DNA of 64,000 bases from Tatumella ptyseos ATCC 33301 (GCF_000735525.1 NZ_JMPR01000020.1:62001-126000); one strand, 5' to 3'; shown: positions 46,073 to 56,077, numbered from the stretch's first letter. The notes: generated by a model from the sequence alone, not told the origin. Numbers and translations: made by a program.

Positions 46073-47453
46073 CCAGCCCCCCCGTCACACGAAGTACTTC
46101 AGCCCAGGAGGTGTCAGCACGGCTGACGGCATTCAAACCAGACATAAACAGAGGCTGCATGCCCTGGCGGGAAGCAATCATTTTTAACTCCTGAGAGGAG
46201 ACATCGTCAGCGATAGCCTGGTGTAAATCACCGGTAATGGCCAATACTTCAAAAATGGCGAACCGGCCATAATAGCCGCCAAAACAGTGGTCACAACCTT
46301 CAGCCAGCCAGTGTGTTATGGCGGACGGTTGCCGGCCGGGCGGGCCGGGTAGTGTGGTATCTGCCTGGCGACGACAATGCCGGCACAACCTGCGGACCAG
46401 CCGTTGGGCGATGACTAACCGCAGCGAAGCGGCCAGCAGATACCCGGCAATGCCCATCTGGCGTAAGCGCGTTATCGCTTCAGGTGTCGAATTGGTGTGT
46501 AGCGTTGATAGAACCAGATGGCCGGTCTGAGCTGCTTTGACGGCAATGTCTGCCGTTTCGTTATCCCTGATTTCGCCAATCATAATGACATCCGGATCCT
46601 GGCGAAGCAGCGCCCGCAGGATACGGGCGAAGTCCAGCCCGGCACGGGTATTGATTTGCGTCTGATTAATGCCGGGCAGAGTCATCTCTATCGGGTCTTC
46701 CACCGTGGAGAGGTTTCTATCCGGGGTATTTAAGGCATTTAACAGACTGTAAAGCGTCAGGGTTTTACCGCTGCCTGTCGGCCCGGTGACCAGAATCATC
46801 CCCTGAGGTTGCTGTAATACGGCCAGTAACTGAGTCAGCGTGTCTGGCTCCAGCCCTAACTGTGCAGGAGTCAGGGCTGCGGACAGGGTCTGCAGACGTC
46901 TGAGCACGACTTTCTCTCCGAAGTGTGTCGGCAGAGTCGACAGACGAAAGCTCTGTCTGTCATCGCCGGTTTCATAGCTCAGTTGACCATCCTGCGGCAG
47001 TCGGTTTTCAGCGATATCCACGCCGGCCAGAATTTTAAATCGGGCAATCAGTGAATTCCCCGGACAGGGCAACCTGAGCGGGCAGGGGGAGAGAATACCG
47101 TCGATTCTCAGACGGGCCCGTATTCCTTCCGGGGTCGGTTCAATATGAATATCAGAGGCCCGTAAGCGAATGGCCAGTGCCAGTAGCTGCCCGGCAAGCT
47201 CCGGGATATTGGTGCTTTCAGGGTTTCCGCTTACCGGAGATGATGACGGAGAAGCCGTCTGCTGGCGGCAGTTTTCAATCCGGGCTAGTGGCCAGACTTC
47301 AAAACTGACTTGTCGCTGGCTGGCGAAACGCAGAGATTCGATAATTTCCTCAGCGGGCAACGCTGTCACTGCCAGCCTGAGTAACGTGGCGTCCAGTGAG
47401 AGGATGCAGGCAGGGATCTGGCGGCATAAATTATCCAGCGATTGCGGGATCAT
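46065..47453 (-). CDS. hofB: HofB, type IV pilus assembly ATPase (PilB/GspE family)
   Basis: HofB is a hexameric secretion ATPase expected to power pilus extension. The ATG at 47453 is chosen because AGGAG lies five bases upstream and it overlaps the ppdD stop (ATGA); this gives 462 residues (E. coli 461). Walker A GPTGSGKT, the Asp box, Walker B DPDVIMIGEIRD, the His box TGHLVLSTLHTN and a tetracysteine zinc site (CRHC and CDHC) are all present, so the enzyme looks active. Confidence 0.94.
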   Translation of the reverse strand: MIPQSLDNLCRQIPACILSLDATLLRLAVTALPAEEIIESLRFASQRQVSFEVWPLARIENCRQQTASPSSSPVSGNPESTNIPELAGQLLALAIRLRASDIHIEPTPEGIRARLRIDGILSPCPLRLPCPGNSLIARFKILAGVDIAENRLPQDGQLSYETGDDRQSFRLSTLPTHFGEKVVLRRLQTLSAALTPAQLGLEPDTLTQLLAVLQQPQGMILVTGPTGSGKTLTLYSLLNALNTPDRNLSTVEDPIEMTLPGINQTQINTRAGLDFARILRALLRQDPDVIMIGEIRDNETADIAVKAAQTGHLVLSTLHTNSTPEAITRLRQMGIAGYLLAASLRLVIAQRLVRRLCRHCRRQADTTLPGPPGRQPSAITHWLAEGCDHCFGGYYGRFAIFEVLAITGDLHQAIADDVSSQELKMIASRQGMQPLFMSGLNAVSRADTSWAEVLRVTGGLDE

Positions 47454-47896
47454 AGCTCCTCCTGCTGATCGTCGAACCGGAATTGTGATCGACAATTGTT
47501 GAGAAGCAGTCGGTTTTCACTCAGGCATCGCTTGGTCCATGAAAACTCACCGTCCTGTGCATTCCAGTGGGGGAGCAGCTCGACCGTTAACCCTTTCAAT
47601 GTCTCGCTGCCAGTGAGAGTCATTTTACCGTCACTGACCTGCAGGCTTCCGGTGTAACGAGACCCTTTCACGGCGGGGATACCGTATGTCTCTGCATTAC
47701 ATCCCTGGCTGGTTCCTTTTTCCATACTGCAAAGTTCAATCGCGGTTTTATACGGTAACATTAGTTGCAACATATCGGTGATGGCCGCTTTCTGCAGATA
47801 GTTCTGATACGCCGGTAAACCGATAGCACTGAGGATGGCGATAATCGCGATCACGATCATTAGTTCAATCAGGGTAAAACCTTGTTGTTTTTCCAT
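47450..47896 (-). CDS. ppdD: PpdD, major type IV pilin
   Basis: PpdD is a prepilin of 148 residues (E. coli 146). It has a short basic leader MEKQQG cut before FTLIELMIVIAIIAILSAIGLPAYQNY, the hydrophobic helix with Glu5 that forms the pilus core. Two C-terminal cysteines (KRC and NNC) likely form the disulfide loop. First gene of ppdD-hofB-hofC. An AGGAGGGTATC ribosome-binding site precedes the ATG. Confidence 0.95.
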   Translation of the reverse strand: MEKQQGFTLIELMIVIAIIAILSAIGLPAYQNYLQKAAITDMLQLMLPYKTAIELCSMEKGTSQGCNAETYGIPAVKGSRYTGSLQVSDGKMTLTGSETLKGLTVELLPHWNAQDGEFSWTKRCLSENRLLLNNCRSQFRFDDQQEEL

Positions 47897-48065
47897 AGAT
47901 ACCCTCCTTGTAATAAGCCGGGAAGAGTAAAGCGTTATGCCGGCAGGAGGGATGGATGATCTCCGGCGGCAGGAGATCGCATCCGGAGTTTTATCGGTTG
48001 TTTCATCGCAAAGCAGTCAGGATGTGTGCCGGCATCCGTAACAGATAAACCGGCCCGGGAAAGGT

Positions 48066-48977
48066 TTAGGCGCTGGCGGGCAAAAACTGCAGTGAAATAT
48101 TCAGAGGCTGTGGCTGGTTCAGTAGTGCATTGGCGGAAAGGTAATCCACACCGGTATGTGAAAGGGCCGGCAGATGCTGACAGGTATTTTGTCCGCTGAT
48201 AATCAGCATCGGTGACACCTGTTGTTTGTGGCGTTCAGTGACCGCAGCATTGACTTCCGGCAAGGTGAAGTTTTGCAACTGTATAAGATCTGCCCCGGCG
48301 ACCAGTGCCTGTGAGAACTGTGTGAACGATGTCACTGTGACTTCAATCGGGCGGTCCGGGTCGATCCAGCGGGCATTTTCTATTGCCGAAACGACCGAGC
48401 CACAGGCGATAATATGGTTTTCGTTAATGGGGATCAGATCGCTCAGGTCCAGCCGCTGTGCCGTATGATCGCCGCAGAGAAGCGCATATTTTATCGCGTT
48501 ACTGAATCCCGGCTGAGTATTCAGGGAATCCATCACCCGGAGCTGAGTGTCAGCTAACTGGCTAAGGGTATGGCTGAAGCGGGTTGAAATTCCGGATAAT
48601 GTCTGTAAAAAATGCAACACCGAAGTTTCGGCACTGAGTAATGCGGTAGCGGGCCCGGTCAGGGTGGCCAGTATTTGCCCCTGATGAATCGCGGCGGCAT
48701 CGCTGGTATGCCACTGCCACGTTATGTCGGGGCTAATCTGCTGAAGCACCGCCTCAGCCCAGGCTTTACCGCAGAATATACCGTCTTCATGGCTGATAAG
48801 CTGCGCCTGGCTGCGCTGCGTTTCGCTGACCAGACGAGTCACCAGAGGATGGTCAGGGTGTCGCTTGCCTGCGGGGGCATTCTGTAATGCCTGCGTAACG
48901 ACTTCCGGAATGTCATACCTGACGCGTTCGAGTAGCTGTCGTTTGCAGTGTTCTGAGGCAGTATGGCTTACGGGCAT
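48066..48977 (-). CDS. nadC: NadC-like protein, quinolinate phosphoribosyltransferase with degenerate active site
   Basis: The 303-residue product aligns along its whole length with E. coli NadC (297), which turns quinolinate into nicotinate mononucleotide, and it sits where nadC lies in E. coli. Conserved framework stretches include NGxFCGK-like DGIFCGK, LQTLSG, KYALLCG and NENHIIACGSV. However, the residues for substrate binding and catalysis are mostly gone: Arg of GERTAL is Thr118, the TRKT motif reads SLNT (residues 151-154), the His of NHR is Gln174, the Lys of LIKENH is Asn185, the catalytic Glu is Thr214 and the Asp of LDNF is Gln235. The frame has no stop or shift. It is probably an inactive enzyme early in decay, or a protein with a new role. 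The start at 48977 has AGGAG 11 bases upstream; an in-frame ATG at 49067 is less likely. Confidence 0.88.
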   Translation of the reverse strand: MPVSHTASEHCKRQLLERVRYDIPEVVTQALQNAPAGKRHPDHPLVTRLVSETQRSQAQLISHEDGIFCGKAWAEAVLQQISPDITWQWHTSDAAAIHQGQILATLTGPATALLSAETSVLHFLQTLSGISTRFSHTLSQLADTQLRVMDSLNTQPGFSNAIKYALLCGDHTAQRLDLSDLIPINENHIIACGSVVSAIENARWIDPDRPIEVTVTSFTQFSQALVAGADLIQLQNFTLPEVNAAVTERHKQQVSPMLIISGQNTCQHLPALSHTGVDYLSANALLNQPQPLNISLQFLPASA

Positions 48978-49171
48978 GGGGCTGTTTGCTCCTTTAGTCA
49001 CAGGAATAAATACTGTAGCCTGAAGTGTCATGACTCTCCAGCCGAATAGCGTAACCAGTTGAGTCATCGGGTCTGACGGCAGAGGTAGTCAGTCTGAGAG
49101 TCGCTGGCACCCGGAACGGATAAGCAATATCATGATAACTCTTATGTTATTCTCGACCTTATGCAGGGAAC

Positions 49172-49750
49172 ATGACCCATATGAAACTTGAATCTGGCTG
49201 GCTGACAACGGCAAGAAAAGTCCCTTCAGCGCATTTTAACGAGCGTCCGGAAGAGGTGTCCCCCTGGCTATTGGTGATCCATAATATCAGCCTGCCTCCG
49301 GGGAAATTTGGCGGTCCCTGGATAGACCAGCTCTTTACCGGCACCCTGAATCCCGACGATGACCCGTATTTTGAGGGGATCGCGGCGCTAAAGGTGGCTG
49401 CACATTGCCTGATCCGACGTGATGGTGAAATAGTGCAATATGTGGCTTTTGATAAGCGCGCCTGGCATGCCGGGCAGTCTTCCTATCACGGGCAGGATAA
49501 TTGTAATGATTTTTCCATCGGTATTGAACTGGAAGGCACGGATACCGTGGCGTATACCGCGCAGCAATACGAGTCATTGTGTCAGATAACACGCCTTCTG
49601 ATGCACTGTTATCCGATAAAAACTGACGATATTACCGGGCACAGTGATATTGCCCCCGGACGTAAGACGGATCCCGGGGAGGCATTTGACTGGCAATACT
49701 ACCGGCAACAACTGCAGGCGATAACCGGCGAGCAGGCCGGACAGAAATGA
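49172..49750 (+). CDS. ampD: AmpD, N-acetylmuramyl-L-alanine amidase (1,6-anhydro type)
   Basis: AmpD cleaves anhydro-muropeptides in the cytoplasm during cell-wall recycling and so keeps AmpR-controlled beta-lactamase low. It has 192 residues (E. coli 183). The zinc ligands are His37 in LLVIHNISLP and the His and Asp in GHSDIAPGRKTDPG. The substrate motif FDKRAWHAG and CNDFSIGIELEGTD are intact. The ATG at 49172 or, three codons on, at 49181 may start translation; the AGGGA spacing does not decide. ampE follows 17 bp downstream. Confidence 0.95.
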   Translation: MTHMKLESGWLTTARKVPSAHFNERPEEVSPWLLVIHNISLPPGKFGGPWIDQLFTGTLNPDDDPYFEGIAALKVAAHCLIRRDGEIVQYVAFDKRAWHAGQSSYHGQDNCNDFSIGIELEGTDTVAYTAQQYESLCQITRLLMHCYPIKTDDITGHSDIAPGRKTDPGEAFDWQYYRQQLQAITGEQAGQK

Positions 49751-49767
49751 AATAAGGGCTGGAAAGA

Positions 49768-50622
49768 ATGACGTTATTTACCTTGTTACTGGTACTGGGC
49801 TGGGAACGGTTATTTAAATTGGGTGAACACTGGCAGCTGGAGCATCGGTTACGGCCGATTTTCCGCGGGCAGACCCATTTCTCGATGATACGCACGACCG
49901 GTATGGCGGTTCTGGCAATGCTGATAACGCTGGTGCTGGTGCTGAGCCTGCGAGGGTTATTCTTCGGAGTACCGTCGTTGCTGCTATGGGTCGTGGTCGG
50001 GGTATTATGCATCGGCGCCGGGGTCACGCGTCTGCATTATCATGCTTATCTGAAGTCGGCCAGCGTCGATGATCAGGCCGCCCATCAGGCAATGGCTGAT
50101 GAGCTGAGTTTAATTCACGGATTGCCGGATACCGCGAATGAGCGTGTGTATCTGCGTGAGTTACAGAATGCACTGCTGTGGATTAACTACCGCTTCTACC
50201 TCGCACCGCTGTTCTGGTTTGTGGTGGGGGGGCCGTGGGGGCCGGTAACGCTGGTCGGATACGCGTTTCTGCGCGCCTGGCAAGGCTGGCTGGCGGCTCA
50301 TCAGACAGCAGCCGAACGTGAGCAGTCCGGCGTGGAGAAATTACTGTTTGTGCTGGACTGGATCCCTGTACGCCTTGCCGGTGTGGCTTATGCGCTGTTA
50401 GGGCATGGCGAAAAAGCCTTACCTGCCTGGTTCAAATTTATCAGGGATGTGCGACACACGCCGTATCAGGTTCTGACCCGTCTGGCCCAGTTCTCGCTGG
50501 AACGCGACCCCTGTACGGATAAAGTGGAAAAACCCCGTATGGCGGTGGCGCTGGCGAAACGTATCACGCTGGTGCTGGTGGTGGTGGTGGCGCTACTGAC
50601 AATCACAGGGACACTGCTCTAG
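49768..50622 (+). CDS. ampE: AmpE, inner-membrane protein of the ampDE operon
   Basis: AmpE is an integral membrane protein of 284 residues, the same length as in E. coli. It has been proposed to act as a sensor in beta-lactamase induction, but its biochemical role is unknown. Hydrophobic segments lie near residues 1-12, 45-65 and 68-85, in the middle ([13 protein letters not shown]) and at the C-terminus ([19 protein letters not shown]). The motif [11 protein letters not shown] is typical of the family. Confidence 0.93.
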   Translation: MTLFTLLLVLGWERLFKLGEHWQLEHRLRPIFRGQTHFSMIRTTGMAVLAMLITLVLVLSLRGLFFGVPSLLLWVVVGVLCIGAGVTRLHYHAYLKSASVDDQAAHQAMADELSLIHGLPDTANERVYLRELQNALLWINYRFYLAPLFWFVVGGPWGPVTLVGYAFLRAWQGWLAAHQTAAEREQSGVEKLLFVLDWIPVRLAGVAYALLGHGEKALPAWFKFIRDVRHTPYQVLTRLAQFSLERDPCTDKVEKPRMAVALAKRITLVLVVVVALLTITGTLL

Positions 50623-50646
50623 CCGGTCATCCTCTGAGAGACAAAA

Positions 50647-50683
50647 AGGGCGCAGTCAGATCTTTCTGAACTGCGCCCTTTTT
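50647..50683. terminator. Bidirectional terminator between ampE and aroP
   Basis: GGGCGCAGT and ACTGCGCCC form a long stem flanked by AAAAA on the left and TTTTT on the right. It can therefore end ampDE on the plus strand and aroP on the minus strand. Confidence 0.92.
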
Positions 50684-50700
50684 ACGTCAACCGTGGATTA

Positions 50701-52056
50701 TCAGGCCGGATGCTTCTTCGTCCGGAATAAATACCCGATGGCCAGAATAACCAGCCAGACGGGGATCAGCCACACAGAAATCGCCATTCCCGGGGTCATG
50801 ACCATGATGACCAGGATAGCTGCCATAAACAGCAGACAAATCCAGTTACCCAGCGGATAAAGAAGTGCTTTAAAGCGTGGGGTAACGCCCTGCCTCTCTT
50901 TCGCTTTACGGAATTTCAGATGCGCCAGGCTTATCATGGCCCAGTTAATGACCAGAGCAGAGACCACCAATGACATCAGTAAACCAAAGGCTTTCGCCGG
51001 CATCAGATAGTTGATCAGTACCCCGAGAGCAGTGGCTACGGCAGACAGTCCCAGAGCAACATAAGGCACCCCACGGCGGTCGACCTTCAGCAGAGCGCGG
51101 GGACCATTACCCTGTTTCGCCAGCCCGTACAGCATACGGCTGTTACTGTAGACGCAACTGTTATAGACCGAGAGAGCGGCGGTCAGGATCACAATATTCA
51201 GCGCATTCGCGACCAGGCTGTCACCCAGTTCATGGAAGATAAGCACAAACGGGCTGCCACCTTCGACCACTTTCGTCCACGGGTAGAGTGATAACAGGAT
51301 GGTCAGTGAGCCGATGTAAAAAATCAGAATACGGTACAACACCTGGTTGGTGGCTTTAGGGATGCTGCGCTCCGGATTATCGGCTTCTGCCGCGGTGATC
51401 CCCACCAGTTCAAGCCCGCCGAAAGAGAACATGATGACTGCCATCGACATCACAAGCCCGGAAATACCGTGAGGGAAGAAGCCCCCGATGGCCCAGATAT
51501 TGGAGAAAGAGGCTTCAGGCGCACCGTGTCCGCTGAACAACATCCAGCCACCAAACAGGATCATACCGATGACAGCTACGACTTTAATGATAGAGAACCA
51601 GAACTCCATCTCACCGTAGACTTTCACATTGCTCAGGTTAATGGCATTGATCAGTACAAAGAAGACCGCTGCAGACACCCATGTGGGAATTTCCGGCCAC
51701 CAGTACTGAATATAGACGCCGACAGCAGTGAGTTCAGCCATGGCTACCAGCACATAGAGCACCCAGTAGTTCCAGCCGGAAGCAAATCCTGCAAAGCTCC
51801 CCCAGTATTTATAGGCAAAATGACTAAATGACCCGGCGACCGGCTCCTCTACCACCATTTCACCCAGCTGACGCATGATCAGAAAGGCGATAAACCCGCC
51901 GATGGCATACCCCAGCAGGACGGAAGGACCGGCCATTTTTATCGTTTGCGCTATTCCGAGAAACAGGCCTGTACCAATGGCTCCCCCCAGAGCGATTAAC
52001 TGAATATGGCGGTTCTTCAATCCCCGCTTCAGCGTGTCCTCTTGCTGTTTTTCCAT
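50701..52056 (-). CDS. aroP: AroP, aromatic amino acid permease
   Basis: AroP imports phenylalanine, tyrosine and tryptophan by proton symport. The ATG at 52056, with AAGAGG six bases upstream, gives 451 residues (E. coli about 457). An ATG six codons earlier is possible. The APC-family N-terminus GLKNRHIQLIALGGAIGTGLF and the stretch EEPVAGSFSHFAYKYWG are very close to E. coli AroP, and there are twelve hydrophobic segments. E. coli aroP is repressed by TyrR; I could not identify clear TyrR boxes here. Confidence 0.93.
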   Translation of the reverse strand: MEKQQEDTLKRGLKNRHIQLIALGGAIGTGLFLGIAQTIKMAGPSVLLGYAIGGFIAFLIMRQLGEMVVEEPVAGSFSHFAYKYWGSFAGFASGWNYWVLYVLVAMAELTAVGVYIQYWWPEIPTWVSAAVFFVLINAINLSNVKVYGEMEFWFSIIKVVAVIGMILFGGWMLFSGHGAPEASFSNIWAIGGFFPHGISGLVMSMAVIMFSFGGLELVGITAAEADNPERSIPKATNQVLYRILIFYIGSLTILLSLYPWTKVVEGGSPFVLIFHELGDSLVANALNIVILTAALSVYNSCVYSNSRMLYGLAKQGNGPRALLKVDRRGVPYVALGLSAVATALGVLINYLMPAKAFGLLMSLVVSALVINWAMISLAHLKFRKAKERQGVTPRFKALLYPLGNWICLLFMAAILVIMVMTPGMAISVWLIPVWLVILAIGYLFRTKKHPA

Positions 52057-52469
52057 AAAAAACCTCTTAATCATCTACAGTTCTGCTTTCCCAGGGTGAG
52101 GGAAGGCAGTGATTTATAGTGCTTTCGTTATTATTTTACCTGTCCGTAACAGCACGATACTGCCGTCTGCCTGCGGATCAGAATAGTGATAAGTCATACG
52201 CTTTGCACCTTGCTTTTGTTGTTTCGTGCTCAAAAAAGCCTATCTTTGACGATGGGTTCGGTTCCATCCTGTCGGGACAGGAAAAACAGGGGATGAATTA
52301 CCCGCCACAGAGGGCGAGATAACAGCAGGAAATCCGGAGTAAACAGGCTGACGACGTTGATGGTAAAGAAAAAATCGCGCATTTCCGGGATTTGATCCTG
52401 ACGCAAAGCTGGCACCGGTATATGGACAGCAGGTAAATAATTTGTTACTTTTAGCGCCCGTATTTTGCT
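52057..52469. other. aroP-pdhR intergenic region
   Basis: About 410 bases between divergent genes. On the minus strand a TATAAA -10-like element lies at 52118-52113, suitably placed for aroP. Short open frames in this stretch lack a credible ribosome-binding site and family similarity. The right end leads into the PdhR operator. Confidence 0.5.
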
Positions 52470-52486
52470 AATTGGTAATACCAATT
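52470..52486 (+). promoter_or_regulatory. PdhR operator
   Basis: AATTGGTAATACCAATT is a perfect palindrome that matches the E. coli PdhR site AATTGGTNNNACCAATT at every fixed position. It lies 37 bp before pdhR, so PdhR should repress its own operon when pyruvate is low. Confidence 0.95.
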
Positions 52487-52522
52487 ATCCGGCACAATGA
52501 CAGGAATAAATTAACGACTGTG

Positions 52523-53287
52523 ATGGCGTACAGCAAAATCCGACAACCTAAGCTGTCAGATGTGATTGAGCAGCAACTGGAGTCGCTGATTATGGAAGGC
52601 TCATTGTGTCCGGGAGAACAACTCCCCCCGGAGCGCGAGCTTGCCCGTCAATTTGATGTATCGCGCCCCTCCGTGCGTGAGGCGATACAGCGCCTGGAAG
52701 CCCGGGGACTGTTATCTCGTCGTCAGGGAGGCGGGACCTTTGTGCAGACGACTCTCTGGCAAAGCCTGAGCGACCCGCTGGTCGGTATACTGGCGAATTC
52801 TCCTGAATCCCGTTTTGATTTACTGGAAACCCGGCATGCGCTGGAGGGGATAGCGGCGTACTATGCGGCGTTGCGGGGGACGGAAGAGGATTTAGCGCGT
52901 ATCCGCGCACATCACATCCGTATTCAGCAGGCACAGGACAGCGGTAACCTGGATGCCGAAGCTGACGCCGTCATTAAATATCAAATAACCGTCACTGAAG
53001 CCGCCCATAATATGGTGCTGTTGCATCTTGTGCGCGCTATGGGGCCGCTGCTGGAACAAAATGTCCGGCAGAATTTTGAAACACTTTACTTACGACGCGA
53101 TATGCTAGCGAAAGTAAGTGGACACCGCGCCAGAATTTTTGAGGCGATTATTGCACGTGAGCCGGAAAAAGCCCGTGAAGAATCACACTCGCACCTGGCG
53201 TTTCTTGAAGAAATATTGCTGGAAAGAAGCCGGGAAGAAAGCCGGCGGGAACGTTCATTAAGACGTCTTCAGCAACGCAAGGGTTAG
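52523..53287 (+). CDS. pdhR: PdhR, pyruvate-responsive GntR-family repressor
   Basis: PdhR represses pdhR-aceEF-lpd and is released by pyruvate. The ATG at 52523 gives 254 residues, the E. coli length, starting [20 protein letters not shown]. An in-frame start upstream would overlap the operator. The winged helix ([31 protein letters not shown]) occupies residues 30-75, and the FCD effector domain contains [11 protein letters not shown]. The C-terminus is rich in Arg and Glu, as in E. coli. Confidence 0.97.
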   Translation: MAYSKIRQPKLSDVIEQQLESLIMEGSLCPGEQLPPERELARQFDVSRPSVREAIQRLEARGLLSRRQGGGTFVQTTLWQSLSDPLVGILANSPESRFDLLETRHALEGIAAYYAALRGTEEDLARIRAHHIRIQQAQDSGNLDAEADAVIKYQITVTEAAHNMVLLHLVRAMGPLLEQNVRQNFETLYLRRDMLAKVSGHRARIFEAIIAREPEKAREESHSHLAFLEEILLERSREESRRERSLRRLQQRKG

Positions 53288-53400
53288 GCACATCAAGGTA
53301 TGTGCAATTATGAAGTGCTTGTCTGCTCTGTACCCCAACTTTGTTTTACAGATAAGCTACTCAAAATTCAACGTATTAGACACAGATAAGGAATAGCCCC

Positions 53401-56064
53401 ATGTCAGAACGTTTACCTAATGACGTGGATCCGATTGAAACCCGCGACTGGTTACAGGCGCTCGAATCGGTCATCCGTGAAGAAGGTGTTGAACGCGCTC
53501 AGTACTTAATTGATCAGGTACTTGATGCGGCTCGCAAAGGTGGTGTCAGTGTGGCAGCCGGCGCTTCTGCGCAGGACTACATCAATACTATTTCCGTTGA
53601 CGATGAACCGGAATATCCGGGGAACCAGGCACTGGAGCGACGTATTCGTTCAGCAATTCGCTGGAATGCGATTATGACGGTACTGAGAGCATCTAAAAAA
53701 GATCTGGAACTGGGTGGCCATATGGCGTCTTTCCAGTCTTCTGCGACCATTTACGAAGTTTGCTTTAACCACTTCTTCCGCGCCCGTACTGCGCAGGATG
53801 GCGGCGACCTGGTTTATTTCCAGGGGCACATTTCGCCTGGCATCTATGCCCGCGCCTTCCTGGAAGGTCGTTTAACGGAAGAACAGTTGAACAACTTCCG
53901 TCAGGAGGTTCATGGTAAGGGGCTTTCTTCTTATCCACACCCTAAACTGATGCCTGATTTCTGGCAGTTCCCGACGGTTTCTATGGGGCTGGGACCGTTG
54001 TCGGCAATCTACCAGGCAAAATTCCTGAAATATCTGGAACACCGTGGCCTGAAAAAGACCTCGGCGCAGACCGTTTATGCCTTCCTGGGCGACGGTGAAA
54101 TGGATGAGCCGGAATCCAAAGGGGCGATCACTATCGCAACCCGTGAGAAACTGGATAACCTGGTGTTCATCATTAACTGTAACCTGCAACGTCTGGATGG
54201 ACCGGTGACAGGTAACGGTAAAATTATTAATGAACTGGACGGTATCTTTACCGGTGCCGGCTGGGAAGTGATTAAAGTCATCTGGGGCGATCGCTGGGAC
54301 GAACTGCTGCGTAAAGACACCAGTGGTAAGCTTATTCAGCTGATGAATGAAACCGTTGACGGTGATTATCAGACCTTTAAGTCAAAAGACGGGGCCTATG
54401 TGCGTGAGCACTTCTTCGGAAAATATCCGGAGACGGCGGCACTGGTCAAAGATATGTCAGACGATGAGATCTGGTCACTGAACCGTGGTGGTCATGATCC
54501 GAAGAAAGTCTATGCGGCCCTGAAAAAAGCGCAGGACACCAAAGGAAAACCGGTGCTGATCCTGGCGCATACCGTTAAAGGGTATGGCATGGGTGAAACG
54601 GCGGAAGGTAAAAACATCGCGCACCAGGTGAAGAAAATGAACATGGATGGCGTGCGCTATATCCGTGATCGTTTCAATGTGCCGGTCAGTGATGAGCAGC
54701 TGGAAACACTGCCGTACGTTACCTTTGACAAAGCGTCGGAAGAGTATCAGTACCTGCACGGTCAGCGTGAGAAACTGGGAGGGTATCTGCCAAGCCGTCA
54801 GGAGAAGTTCACTGACAAACTGGATATCCCTGCACTTGACGAATTTAAGTCTTTGCTCGATGAGCAAAGCAAAGAAATTTCTACCACCATTGCCTTCGTA
54901 CGTGCGCTGAATGTCATGCTGAAAAATGCATCGATTAAAGATCGTCTGGTGCCGATCCTTGCCGATGAAGCGCGTACCTTTGGTATGGAAGGTCTGTTCC
55001 GTCAGATTGGTATCTACAGCCCGAACGGTCAGCAGTACACACCGCAGGACCGCGAGCAGGTGGCTTACTACAAAGAAGACGAGAAAGGTCAGATCCTGCA
55101 GGAAGGGATCAACGAACTGGGGGCCGGGGCGTCCTGGTTAGCCGCCGCGACATCGTACAGTACCAATAACCTGCCGATGATCCCGTTCTACATCTATTAC
55201 TCCATGTTTGGGTTCCAGCGTATCGGTGATCTGTGCTGGGCCGCCGGGGATCAGCAAGCCCGTGGCTTCCTGGTGGGCGGAACGTCCGGACGTACTACAC
55301 TGAACGGTGAAGGCCTGCAGCATGAAGACGGACATAGCCATATTCAGTCACTGACTATTCCTAACTGTATCTCTTATGACCCGGCCTACGCGTATGAAGT
55401 GGCGGTGATTATGCATGACGGTCTGGAGCGGATGTACGGTGAAGCTCAGGAAAATGTGTATTACTACATTACCACCCTGAACGAAAACTATCATATGCCA
55501 GCGATGCCGGAAGGTGCGGAAGAAGGTATCCGTAAGGGGATCTACAAACTGGATACCCTGCAAGGCAGCAAAGGCAAAGTACAGTTACTGGGCTCCGGCG
55601 CTATGCTGCGTCATGTCCGTGAAGCCGCAGAAATCCTGGCCAAAGAGTACGGTGTCGGCTCCGACGTTTACAGTGTGACATCCTTTACCGAACTGGCTCG
55701 TGATGGTCAGGACTGTGAGCGCTGGAACATGCTGCATCCTGCCGAAGAGCCTCGCGTGCCTTATATTGCTCAGGTGATGAGTGATGCTCCGGCCGTCGCA
55801 TCGACCGATTACATGAAACTGTTTGCTGAGCAGGTACGCAACTATATTCCTGCCAGTGATTATCGTGTGCTGGGTACGGATGGCTTTGGTCGCTCTGACA
55901 GCCGTGAAAATCTGCGTCATCATTTTGAAGTCGATGCTTCGTATGTGGTGGTTGCTGCTCTGGGTGAACTGGCTAAACGCGGTGAGATTGATAAAAATGT
56001 GGTCGCTGAGGCGATCCGTAAATTTGATATCGATGCTGATAAAGTCAATCCGCGTCTGGCGTAA
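53401..56064 (+). CDS. aceE: AceE, pyruvate dehydrogenase E1
   Basis: AceE decarboxylates pyruvate with thiamine diphosphate and passes the acetyl group to the AceF lipoyl domains. It has 887 residues, as in E. coli. The cofactor motif GDGEMDEPE...NCNLQRLDGPV is near residues 230-266, and the active-site stretches GHISPGIYARAFLEGR and EDGHSHIQSLT are intact. aceF starts 13 bp downstream. Confidence 0.98.
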   Translation: MSERLPNDVDPIETRDWLQALESVIREEGVERAQYLIDQVLDAARKGGVSVAAGASAQDYINTISVDDEPEYPGNQALERRIRSAIRWNAIMTVLRASKKDLELGGHMASFQSSATIYEVCFNHFFRARTAQDGGDLVYFQGHISPGIYARAFLEGRLTEEQLNNFRQEVHGKGLSSYPHPKLMPDFWQFPTVSMGLGPLSAIYQAKFLKYLEHRGLKKTSAQTVYAFLGDGEMDEPESKGAITIATREKLDNLVFIINCNLQRLDGPVTGNGKIINELDGIFTGAGWEVIKVIWGDRWDELLRKDTSGKLIQLMNETVDGDYQTFKSKDGAYVREHFFGKYPETAALVKDMSDDEIWSLNRGGHDPKKVYAALKKAQDTKGKPVLILAHTVKGYGMGETAEGKNIAHQVKKMNMDGVRYIRDRFNVPVSDEQLETLPYVTFDKASEEYQYLHGQREKLGGYLPSRQEKFTDKLDIPALDEFKSLLDEQSKEISTTIAFVRALNVMLKNASIKDRLVPILADEARTFGMEGLFRQIGIYSPNGQQYTPQDREQVAYYKEDEKGQILQEGINELGAGASWLAAATSYSTNNLPMIPFYIYYSMFGFQRIGDLCWAAGDQQARGFLVGGTSGRTTLNGEGLQHEDGHSHIQSLTIPNCISYDPAYAYEVAVIMHDGLERMYGEAQENVYYYITTLNENYHMPAMPEGAEEGIRKGIYKLDTLQGSKGKVQLLGSGAMLRHVREAAEILAKEYGVGSDVYSVTSFTELARDGQDCERWNMLHPAEEPRVPYIAQVMSDAPAVASTDYMKLFAEQVRNYIPASDYRVLGTDGFGRSDSRENLRHHFEVDASYVVVAALGELAKRGEIDKNVVAEAIRKFDIDADKVNPRLA

Positions 56065-56077
56065 GAGGTAATTATTG

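Noticed and set aside
52230-52484. 84-codon open frame on the minus strand between aroP and pdhR
   Set aside because: It starts inside the PdhR operator, has no good ribosome-binding site and shows no known motif.
53932-53940. DnaA-box-like TTATCCACA
   Set aside because: A single copy inside aceE coding sequence with no cluster or AT-rich unwinding region; not an origin.
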